The notes below the pieces were generated by a model. That model was not told the DNA's origin, made no database searches, and saw only the letters and a list, made by a program, of their open reading frames with translations. A stretch of DNA of 64,000 bases. Source: Porites lobata. Its lineage: Eukaryota; Cnidaria; Anthozoa; Scleractinia; Poritidae. The first letter of the stretch is position 1. Every line of letters starts with the position of its first letter. Location of the stretch: assembly GCA_942486035.1 (NCBI GenBank), contig CALNXK010000183.1, positions 605,001 to 669,000 of the forward strand, read 5' to 3'. This document shows, in pieces, positions 1-11,400 of the stretch. Both the position numbers and the translations under genes were made by a program.

Positions 1-980
1 GACTCGTCGAACTGACGTAATTCAAAAACGAAGAACAGGTTTTTACGGTGACAAAAACTTTAATTTAGTAGTTGTTTTCAGGGGCATTATTTTTCCTGTG
101 GTATAGCTCCAGATTTTCCCAGTCTTCGATTATTCACATATTTAGACATTCATCTAAAACATACCTGAGAATTAGCTTGGGTTCCTGAAGGCAGCCTCCA
201 AACGAAAGCATCGAAGTCCGGTAAATATAGTGAAGAGTGACCAAAATGACTTATTTAACGGTGACCAAGTTTCCTTGATCGTAAAGTAACAAGAAGAAAT
301 ATCTTCCTGTTTCCTCATCCTTTGCGAATTACCATTGTTAAAGTCCTTATTTTTCGATAAAAAGTGAGTACCAGAATACTAGCGCGTTTGATTTTTTCTA
401 CTTCAAAACTGACTGGCAGCTTTTACTCGTTCAAGAATTCCTTCCGTTGCGTTACTACCTTGATTCCGTGACTGTCATTTTGACGGCTCCGTCTCTTCAA
501 ATGTATGTTATGTCACGTGCAGTCAAGGAAAAGATTGTCACGCAGAGTCGCCGGCTGGTAGAGTTCAGTGTTTCAAAGTGGCTAAAATTGACCCAGTTTC
601 ACCTTTTCACCCCACTCTTTGGTTGAAAAAACCAACTTTGCAATGAGAAAACCCACAACAAGTACGAAAAACGAGCCTTTAGGCTCTAAATATCTACTTT
701 TGTGCGTTTCGAAATTGGAAGTGTTTACACAATTACCGCCTGCCTACAATGAAAATTCCTGAACTTCGATGGTGTCTCACACAGATTTCCTTTCATAACC
801 CAAGCCAATTCCCAGGTATGCTTTAAATGAATGTCTAAATGTGTGATTTAAATAGCATGAAGAGAATCTAGAGTTATACCACATGTTAAATATTGCTGTC
901 GAAAATGAGTAACGAGTTTAAGTTTTTGTTATCCTGAAAACCTATCCCTCATTTTTCAATTATTTCAGTATGACGAGCTT
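1..980. repeat. Long inverted repeat (fold-back DNA element), left end at or beyond window start
   Basis: The first ~222 bases pair with bases ~763-980 in reverse complement. Matched blocks include CATACCTGAGAATTAGC (left) against CATACCTGGGAATTGGC, and ACAAAAACTTTAATTTAG against ACAAAAACTTAAACTCG. Arms look roughly 75-85% identical by eye and enclose ~540 bases without a recognisable ORF. The outermost pairing still continues at base 1, so the true terminus and any target duplication are not visible. This is probably a non-autonomous DNA element inside a ferlin intron or 3' region. Confidence 0.7.
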
Positions 981-1110
981 CGCTATTGCCCTGAAAGTGT
1001 CTTCTAGTGGCAGAAAAAGAATTTTTCTGTTCATGGAAAGTGTCCGTCGGCCCATTCATGTCTTATGTTTGCAGAGATGCCAACCTCTGGAGACCCCCGA
1101 ATTTCAACGA

Positions 1111-1134
1111 CCCCCCCCCCCCCCCCCCCCCCCC
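1111..1134. repeat. Poly-C tract (24 C)
   Basis: An uninterrupted run of 24 cytosines. It sits in non-coding sequence just right of the long inverted repeat. Length is likely to vary between individuals and to be error-prone in assembly. Confidence 0.9.
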
Positions 1135-1484
1135 GTAAAATTGACCGGGCCTTTATGGTAATGACTTAGGACATTATATGACGTCTAACATGATGTACGC
1201 ACTTCAAAATTCGAAATCATCGTTTTGATGCTTGAAATAATCTTTGTCAATGACTAAATAAGTGCAAAGATGCCCCAGAAATCGTACTGCGAATAAGAAA
1301 AATTCAAATTTTGAGCTAAAAATGCGCTAAATCTCAAACTAAGTCTGTTTTATTTTTCACTAAGTATTCAATATTTATAGTGGACGTAAAAAGCGGGAGA
1401 TTTATGTACCAAAGCACATGAGCGGGAGACAAGGAAAAAAAGCGTAAGTCTCCCGCCAAAAGTGGGAGAGTTGGCATCACTGTC

Positions 1485-1590
1485 AGTTTGTAACATTTTT
1501 AGTTTGCATGTCCTATTTTTAATTTTCAGCAACATTTTCAATTTGCAGGTAAGATTTTTAGTTTGCAGCAACATTTTTAATTTGCATGTG
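1485..1590. repeat. ~39-bp minisatellite, about three copies
   Basis: The phrase 'agtttgca(t/g)gt..atttttaattt' recurs three times at about 39-base spacing. Read on the minus strand it gives a repeated CKLKMLL-type peptide, which I take to be a by-product of the tandem repeat and not a protein. No further function is visible. Confidence 0.65.
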
Positions 1591-1847
1591 TGACCCTTAG
1601 AACTTGAAAATGATGAGTAGTAATTCAGTGATGGCCCTAGCATGAGCGGTTTTGAAGTTACTTCTCTGCTTTAATTACGACACGTTGTGGTGTCTCGCGT
1701 CTTGTATAGTGGTTTTTCCTCATTCCTTTAAATTTTTGTTTTGATTTATTTTTGTTTATCTTTTCTTTTTTTAAGTTTCAGCTGCAGGTAGAACCTTCTA
1801 TTGTTTGTAATGATTGCCTTACCACTGCAAAGTACAGGTATACTTAC

Positions 1848-4800
1848 AAGTTCTCCCTTCCTCTCTTCACGAAGCTTTTCATCTAACCTGTTCACCTTTC
1901 CTTTGATATTAGGCAGACCATCGCTGTGTAAACCATTAAAAGTGGTTACTTGACTACATAAAGTGGGGTTGCGTGTTAACAGAAGGTTGCAATTTTTCAA
2001 AAGGAGATTTTCAAATGCTCAGCAAAGTTGTGATACTTTTAGCGGAACAATATAGTCTTTTGATCTGCGACACGGTTTGACAATATTTTGTGAACTAAGT
2101 TCAATTCAACCTGCATGCTTGTTTTGTTTAGAAATGTTTGATTGACAGCCTTTGTAAAATTATGTAACAGGCTAGCTTATTCGGTCACAGACGTAGTTCA
2201 GTTAGAAATAGTGCTTAAATAAACTTAACCTGAGATCACGCGTTTTTTTTTTTTACTTAAAGGGATAATAGGGAGAGGGCATGATCTCAGGCTAAAATAA
2301 ACTGAATGGTATCAGCTAAAAAAATAATAATAAAAATAAAGATAAAGCCATGCTACCTGATAAATACATTAACGTTCAATGAGACTTTCGAGAGACATTA
2401 CTGGTGAAGTTATAACAGTTTCCAGAGAGCTTTAGATTCTAAGACAAGGACGATGATTTTCTCATGACTAAGTAGTACTCGCGCGTCAACCAGCGTCATT
2501 TTGGCGGGAAAACGTGATAGTCGTCGTCATCCTACAACGAGTTTTAGCGAGAACGTAGTAGTGGAGGGAAAAAGTTATCAAATTTAGAAGTTTAATCATA
2601 TTGCGACCGGGAAAGGCCTAACCTTCTCCAATAAAAATAACCGCACCAATAATAGTACAAAGAAGCCTTCTGAGTTGAATATTCTTCGAGAATAAGTGAA
2701 AAAACATTAAGTCAAATATCGTACTCGTAGACGTCCTCATCCTCAAATCTAAAGCTCTCTGTTATCCGTTGGACGACGACAGCAGGAACTGTAATGCACC
2801 CGAGCAGACCATTGTCTGCAGAAAACAACTTTTTTTCTCTACTGCGCATGCACTGAGCATTCCATTGTCCGTAAGTATATTTTTTTGTTAGCAAGGCGAC
2901 TTTATTGTGCTTTATAGGCCAAACAATACTCAGCAACAACAACAACAAAACACAATAATAATAATTTGAATGATAAAATGTAACAGCGGTCGGCATCATC
3001 GGCTTTCCACAGAAAAACTCTATCCCCTTTCCCTTTTCCCTTTGTTGAAATCTTGTTAACCCCAGTCTGACAAGCTTAAAGTAAGGGCACACATACACCA
3101 AGCCGCGGCCTGGCCAGTACCTCACGCATGCGCACATTAAATCACTCAGGCAGTGGCAGCCATGGATTTGAGGTACTGGCCAGGCTGTTGGGTTGGTGTA
3201 TGTGTGCCCCTTGCTTTAAGTTTGTCTTAACCCCAGTCTGTCTCTGAACCATGTCGAAACAGCTTAACAATTCGCCCCGTAGCCTATAGTTCAAGAATGG
3301 ATACAGAAAGTCGAGAAAGAGAGAGAAGGTTTGAAGGAGCATTCATCGCACCTACAGTCTGCAATAAGCTGATCCAGCAGAGCAAACAAAGCTGAGGCAC
3401 GGTCCACTTCTGGTTGTTTGGTGGCTATCATGTATGCTACTTCCGCGATCTTGCTTTTCTGCAAAAAAAAAAAAAGGATTGATGATGTTGATGATAACGA
3501 TGATGATGAAAATGATGATGGTAATAACTAATGATAATAGAGTAACAATAATAAAAATAATGCTTTAAGAGAGAAGAAAGAGAGTGTGGAACGATATACT
3601 TACTAATCGCTCAATAATTCTAATCAAAGCATTTAAAGGTTCTAGTCTGAAGGCGATTTTTTCCCAGTAACTCTCAACACACACGCACGGTTTGTCTCCA
3701 CTCCAAGGGAGGTAATAGTAGTTACATCCATCGTACACTGCATTGCATGGAGGTGTATTTGACGGGGCAGTAGACTCGTCCATCATGTTGCCATAGTTAC
3801 CTAGAGGAAGATACGCATTACTTATCACCTTATTAAAGGCTCTCTTGGATGTAGAAGCGAACTTGAACCTCATGACTTATTGCTTTTTCCCATTAATTAT
3901 GATTAGGCAAGAGCTTTTATATTTAATAAGGTAGTAAGCAATAAAGCTTGGTACCATATGATGCTGCATAGGTCCTAAGATGGCTACCAATCATGAATTT
4001 ACTTCAGTTTTGTAGACGAAGAAGTTAAACATTTTATTTTCACTTTAAAATTAAAATAGATTAGCACTGAAGAGTTGGAAATGCAAAAATTAGTGGCACA
4101 AATCTTATTTTATGCACTTGCGTCGATTAATTAAGTATCTAAGCTTTAACGATGAAACTGGAGGAGATATTAGGATTAGTTGGCGACGTGATTACGTCGT
4201 ATGGCACGGAAGTTGCGTCAGAAATATAAGGATCCACAAAAGGGATGAATGTAGTTATTTGTGGTAAAACGTTAAGTTCTACCTACCAATGCTGACTTCA
4301 AACTCAACAGGTCCGTCTACGTCAAACACCATCGTAGCCTCATAGAAGCAAGCGAACAGTTTATACTTGCTGCGACTAAGATATGGCTGCCACAAAGAAA
4401 GAACCACGGAAAAAAGGTATTATTACAAGCTTTGATGAAGTCAATTAGTTAGAGCCCAATGCCTGATAGACTTTCAATCAATCGTCCCTTAGCCTTAACC
4501 ACAACTTTAACTAGCAGAGTTTCTTGAAGTGCAACTTAAGGCTGATTCACTTTCTAGTTATTTACAATTTTGAATGCTGAATTAAAAGAAATAAACAACA
4601 ACAACTAGTAAACAAAAAAAAAATGGGATGCATTGAATTTTTCAGGCCACTGAGGTTGTGAGAAGGCGTTTAGATCCATAAGAACGTCTTAACTCCATAC
4701 ATGTCTGCTTTTCGCAGCATAAAGAAACATAATCAACATTCAGCTTTTTCTGTTGAATAGCAAATGCTTGGCTTTGCATCTTATTGTAGTTCTTTTTCCA

Positions 4801-5418
4801 ACTTCCAACGGCCCATTAGTAGTATATCGATCGTCACAGCCACTACTACATAACTAAAACATGTTTTGACAGCTGAAATACATGGTTGAGCAAAAGAGGT
4901 TGTTCGAGAAGCACTCAAGTTTATTACATTTAATACCAAAAAAAAAACGTTGCCCTGTCATTTACAATATCCGTAGGCGATATTACATGGCCGCGCGGAG
5001 GAAGACCTTTCTCTTCGAGTGCTTAGAAACAAATAGAGGAATTACGTTTCTCCCAGAGGCCATGTAATGTGCTATTCATTATATAAACACCAAGGAAACA
5101 CCAAACCATTTCTCTTTAATTTTTTTTTTTTTTGCTGCTGCTGCGAAAGGCCCGATGTACTATGTAGCCAAGGCAATGGTGATCTTTCCCCGTGTGAAGA
5201 TATCATGTTTTCGCGCAAAGCTCACCTAGTGTTTCATGTGCGTTTATATATTAAAAAAAGGTACAATTTCTTTCAGCAGTTTGAAACAAAGAGATTTTTT
5301 CTACCTGCACACGGATAAGTTCATCTGGTTTCATCACTTCCAGTTCCTTCTCAATTTCTTCTCCCAGCTTGCTTTCCAACTGTACTAATAACCTTCCTCT
5401 ATATGCCACTCCCTCGCC
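1848..5418 (-). CDS. Ferlin exons 22-26: post-C2C strand and FerA helical region
   Basis: Exon 22 begins GEGVAYRGRLLVQLESKLG, the conserved ferlin segment after C2C. Exons 23-24 carry FEVSIGNYGNMMDEST and YDGCNYYYLPWSGDKP, then SYWEKIAFRLEPLNALIRII. Exons 25-26 (KSKIAEVAYMIATKQPE, FALLDQLIADC, KVNRLDEKLREERKGEL) look like the helical FerA bundle that can associate with membranes in other ferlins. The next expected segment, a PDIxIWxxxGEKRxAYxRxP-type FerB sequence, is not found in bases 1-1847, so the next exon should lie left of the window. Confidence 0.88.
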
Positions 5419-8400
5419 CTGTGAAACGACGTATAAAAAATGAAATTAAAAAGTCGACATCGACAGAGTCTATGATTTATTTGCAGTGCTTCCAGGCCTA
5501 AATGGAAGAGGATCGAGATTTGAAAACGTTAAACTGAAAGATTTCAATAGAGCCATGATACTCTGCACCATAAACTTCGCAACCCATTTTGGAACTCTGT
5601 AATTAGGGAACGCCATAACAATCCGGTAATGGGCCCATTACCCAACTCCAATCTCACGAACTAAGAGAATGTAGTCTAAGCTGGATTTTTGGATAATACA
5701 AAAGTAGTTCAACAGAGCCAGGACGCATGAAGCTATCTCTTATTTCTTAAACGTGAACGGCATATGCGTCAAACAGCCAATGTAGTATTTCACCTTCATC
5801 GAGGTGCCATTTACGTTCGCTTTAAGATCGAAACGTTCGAGGGTTAAGTGCACTTGAAGTGCAATTGACACATACTTTTAGGACCTGTTTACGTGGAGAT
5901 GGGGGACCCTAGGTAGGTGATGTAACCCGCTCAGGTGGGGTAACCCGGCGGTCCATATAATCTCTCATTTTAATTTGATCATGTTTTTTAAACTGGTTTT
6001 GCTTGTCCACCATGGCGGTGGACGGTGGCTCGATCAAAGAAGCAAAAGGTCGCTCGCAGTGGTTTCTCTATCTTTTTAGCGTACTGTCCTGCCTGGAGAA
6101 ACGACTGCTCTCAGGACAAAGACCTTACATCCTCTGGTTACGTTTTTAATAACGAACAACCAACGACTTAATTTCGAAAATTTACGTCATTAGTTTTATC
6201 ACTTGTGTTAACTATGGGAAAATTGACGTCAGTCTTCTAATAACTTAAAAAAGGTGATTCTTTCGTTACAGTGGTATCAAGTTTTGCATGAGAGCTTACC
6301 TTTCCCAGATTTAGATCATCGTACTCGTCTGGAAGCTCAGAAAACTCTCTGGGTGATCCATAGAAATTCATCCAGCAAGGGCCAAACGTGGGCAGAAAAC
6401 CTAAAAAAAAAAACCCGGAGCTAATGAACTTAGAAAGCATATCTATTACAAAATTTGAAATTTTGATTGTGAATTCTACTTTTTTAAACTATCATTGGGT
6501 CTCAATTTAATTTCTTTCCATTTTCAACATATCAACAAGCATTCTGTGAATTAGTATAATTGTGAATTCTCTTTTACGGGGAGATCTTTAATACAGGGAA
6601 TACGTAGGGATGTGTCTCATCCCAAGGTTTTGCTTCAAATTAAGAGAAGGAATTTTTCTGTATTTCTAGCCTCGACTCTTCAACGCAAAAGTAACCAAAG
6701 GACGTGATCTTTCATTATATAAACGAATTGTTGAGGTTTCTTTTTAAATAAACTTAGGAGAATTGATTTTGTGGCGCTGATCATCTACATCATTCATACA
6801 TTGCCATTTGTTTTCAATCGTCCGGTGTGCCCCCACGATATAGCAAGCGTGCAGACGATAACTAAACTCTGAGTTAACCAGAGTTTAATTTCGTCTGCGC
6901 GCAGGTTACCACAATATGGTTTCAGAATTCAATTAAACTGTGGCTCGTGAGGTTGGAAATTAATTGCAGTTCACTGAAATTACTACTCCAAAAAATTAGG
7001 GTCTCTACTAATAGACCTTTTTACCGATACGGAGACCATATTGAATTCATTAGATTTAAGGAGTATTGTGGGATACTCAGGGGGCACTCGCTCAGTATTT
7101 AAAGAGAAATCCACTGTATATTTCTCGGGAAAAAGGCGATCATCATTTCATCCGAACACGGCACAACGATCTTTTTTCCCATTACAATCTTTTTTTAGGA
7201 AAACTTGGTCCGAAAAGAGCTCATAAATACTGAGCGAGTATATCCGATCGTGCTCGTGTCCCATGGTCTATTGGGTAACATAAAGTTTAGATTTGGAGAA
7301 TAACGCTTCTCCTTATAATACCTCCCTCTCCATGTCCAGAGATTGATTCTAGAGAAATATGTGCTGTGCCAATGCAATCATCCTCAGTTAATCTATCCCT
7401 AAAATACCACAAAATTCGTATTTAAGTAACTTTCATGAATACAATTGACCACTCCAGAAATACCATAACATACCATAATGTTCTTTGTTTGTCACCCCAA
7501 AATTTTGCATAGGCATTGTTTTCAGTTTCTCTTGGGGCCATTTTAACTCCCAAGAGAAACTGAAGACAATGCTTATGCAAAACTTTGGGGCGACAATCAA
7601 AAAGCATTATGGTATGTTATGGTATTTTCTGGAGTGGCCAATACTATTGTTGATCCTCTCAATTTAATTCATTTCAATTCAATTCAATTCAATTCGAAGC
7701 ACAGCAATAATTACTTACCAATCAAATAATTGCAGCTTCAACCGTCGGCACATGGATGGAAACTGTTAAAATAATGGGAATTATTACTTCAGATCAACAA
7801 TCATTTCTATTATTAGTTTCATGTTAATTGTTTTTAGACAAAGTCATAACCTATTGACACTGATTATCCGTGAGACAAGAGGAACATCCATCATGAGGAC
7901 CGAGGTAAATCTATCAACTCTAAGAACAAAACGACCTTTGTTCATGTTTGTTTTACTCCACCATTTTTTCTCCTCCAGCACTGCCACAATTCTTGAAATT
8001 CACAACTCTGAAATCTCTAACTCCTATTGTCATATACGGTGGGTGGATAAATTCTCATTCAAACTTGTGGATTGAGGATTTTAGAGCTTTGAAGGCGCGT
8101 GCGCTTAGCAGCATGGGGAAGAAAAAAATCGGCGTAAACGTACGACCGCCCATTCATTACATGTAAACCAATGTGCAATGTATGAGAATTCACTGCGGTT
8201 CGGGGTTACATGTATGCCATTCATGACACATTCAGTTGGTGGCGGTGAAAATGGGGCATGCTCTGATCTAATCACTAATCAGTATCGCAGTGTCAGCTCC
8301 ACTACCTATCGAGGTCACACATGTTTTGAAGTTGTCTGTTAGCTGGGTGATAAGTTTTATTGGATCGTGGTCAAGAGAGTGTATTTATTTGGGAAAGCTA

Positions 8401-11400
8401 TATTTGGTTGATTTCTTTGCTATTTTTAAAGAGCGTTTCCCAAACAGTTTGCATAATTCAGCAAGAGCTCCGCTTTTAGCCTTGGCTTAACCTACAATCT
8501 TGGACAACATGAATGGAAAACCTACAACCACTGCCGCCCTCTCCCCAAAATCAAAGAGGGGAAAATGGCGCGTTTTTGCCCTTCGCGCGGCTCCATCCTC
8601 CTTGATTTGGCGGGGTACGGGGGTTTGCCGTTCCATTTTAATCTGTCCAAGATTGTAGGTCTTAACGTACAGTACGCTTGACAGCAATGTACCCTGAAAC
8701 TCAAATCGCGATGTTAATAAATTAATGTAAGGACATCAAGGACGTTCCTGTTCCTAACTTGGGGTGCTTTCCGTATTTATGCTGCTGCTGAGCCCAGTGC
8801 TTCTACCTTTTTAAATTTATATTGTATTCACTTTAAGTAAAAATGTAAACTGAAACCAAAAGAAGAATGGAAGCACTTTCATATTAAATACAAAAGAACC
8901 TTCGTTGTGAAGTAACAAGCAATTAGAAGATGGTATTACCTTGAAAGGAACTCTTATGATCTCCTTAAACTCAGGGCAATCTGTCTTGTATTTAACTGAC
9001 GTGTGGTTCTAAACGTGAAAGAAACAGGTTAAGGCCAAGTTATTTCAGATAATAATAATTGGCAGTAATTCAAAATTATAGGCAAAATATAGGCAAAGAT
9101 TTGTTAAAGTTATAGGGAGAATTATAGCCAACTATGTCAATTTGCACAGCTTTTAACAATAAGAAAACAGTGAAAGATTTGAACCAAGGAGTTATTTCAA
9201 AAATAGGTTGAGATTGATCGTCAGGGTGAACATAGTCCTCAATAGGACTGTTGTTGTTGACAGTGACTGGTGTTTCGACAATTCTGTGTGGAGAGAGTTG
9301 CACCTCATGATCAGTTGATGGTATTATACTCTGGTTATTGATCTCTTATCCGTGCAGTTTTTGTTTTTGTTTAATCACTAAATCTTGCTGGATGCCATAC
9401 GTTGAAACAAAAAATTCCGGTATTACGTTTGTCTGCCTGTTTTGCTGCCTGAACCTGGATTTTTCCAAGTCAGCCTAAACAGGTAAACAAGTTCAGTCTA
9501 TTTAGGTTCTTAAATAGGTTCTTATTTTCCGAAGAGAAAAAAAAAATACATTGTAGCTAAGAGTATTTGGTGGTTCAGCTTTTCTCATATAAAATCTGCA
9601 TACCATTGCATTGCAGTTTGAAGTGATGAGGCACCCATATCTCCAAAGAGGATTCTAAATGTTGCCTTAACTTGATTGCCAAAGTGTACAGACTGTTTTT
9701 TTTTATAGATTTTAGAAAATAAGAACCTGTTTCAATTTTTGGCGAAATAGGTTCTCATATAGAGGGGGTTTAGCTGGTAAATTTTAACCTAACAGGTTCT
9801 TAAAATCCAGAAAGCGGGATTAAGATAACCCAGGGTTAGTTCGAGATTAAAAAAGCAAATTCAGCTTAATTCCTTTGGTCTGCAATTTGGTAATTGGATG
9901 CTCTAAAACGACTAGGGAAAAAATATCCGAGAAAATGCTTTTAAACAAAAGAAAAAAAAAACGGATTAAAATTTAACCCCGGGTTTGCGATCGGCCTTCG
10001 AACAACTGGGCCCAAGTTCTTCATCACAAGGTTTTACTGTATTTTACCTCCTTTCCACAGAAAGTAAAGCGAACGTAAGGATCTACAAGTTTTTCATCAT
10101 CCTGTAATTAAGATAGAGAAAGAAATTGAACTTAGGTTTGATAGAGTGTGTTTGTCTTATTTATATTAAGGATATACAGTGGTTAATCAGGTTAATTCTC
10201 GGCAGTGTCTCGGTTTCCACCTGACGTCGCTGAAAATAAAACGAAGAAACTATCAATTCTTCTGAGTTTCTACCTTCACGAAGCATTACAGCACATAAAC
10301 ACCTTTATATAAACAAATTTTTGGTTCCAAAGGGTTCTTCGTTTTGCGAGAGAGGACGCTTGAAGTTCTAGGCTTTTGCGTGACGCGGCATTTAGCTGAC
10401 TGCCAGGAGAGCTCTTATGTGGGTTAAAAACATTTCCGATTTCGGGAGATTTTGCTATCTAAACATTCCTTGTCGCAGAATAATTATTACTTTAATCTTT
10501 ATGAGTTCCTCAAGCGAAAAATTCAAGCATTAGTAGGAAAACTCGAAAACAGATGTTTCTGTTGGTATCCGGCGGCTATGCCGTCCCTGAAAGGGACTCC
10601 AACTTGGCTAAATCGTTTTTCCGAATCTCGGATTTGAAATATTGAACAGACCTGATTTTTGGCAAGACGTTTTGTATATTTATCTTCTTTCATTTCCCAG
10701 ACGTTCTGACGTCTGATTCTGATTCTAGACGTTCTGTATTGAATGGTTTGCATTTTTATTTTTCATTGCGTGACAGTGCAAACCGAGAATAGAGATTGGA
10801 GCTTTGCATATTTTATCGGCTGGAAAAACTTACAGTATCCATGGTGATCTATAGTACTTGATGGTTTTGCCGAATGTCTCAGTGTGTCACTGAATTTTTC
10901 AAATAATTCCTGAAATAAGTTATCGTACATATCACCTTCTGCATGTTGAAAAATTTCTTCACTCCTTGCAACAAGGCAGTGTCCACTGAAAGAAAAAAAA
11001 TAATAATAATATCAACCAAACGTTTATTTTGTAGCATCTCAGTGCATTTGTGAGACGGATGTTACTAAAACGGGGAACGGGGAGCGGGGAGCGGGGAACG
11101 GGGAACGGAAGTCTGGGAACGAGTTGTCAGCGGAAACCTCCATAAAAATCCAATATGGCCGATGATCGATGATAGAGAACCGTCGAAACAAACTTAACCA
11201 ATAACGGCGTTACTTTACTTGAACTATATGCTCATGAGGTGCTTGAAATAATACGGAGGTAATAACTTCATGACGTTTTTCACCTTTTTGCGTTTTACTA
11301 AACAATTATCCGTAGGAAACAAAATGTGCTCCAACAGCAGTTGAAAAAAGCCAATCGGGACAAAAACTCTCAAAGCACATGTACAGCCATATTTGGAACT

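Noticed and set aside
970..1161. Proline-rich ORF
   Set aside because: The proline run is the poly-C tract; there is no other support.
10830..10985. Longer form of ferlin exon 16 using the downstream GTAAG donor at ~10830
   Set aside because: It runs into an in-frame TGA. The GTGATA donor at 10935 keeps the frame and the C2C sequence. It could still be a rare nonsense isoform.
11057..11120. CRISPR-like array in the GGGGAACGGGGAGC repeats
   Set aside because: Units are 5-14 bp with no spacers, and the context is a eukaryotic transposon end.
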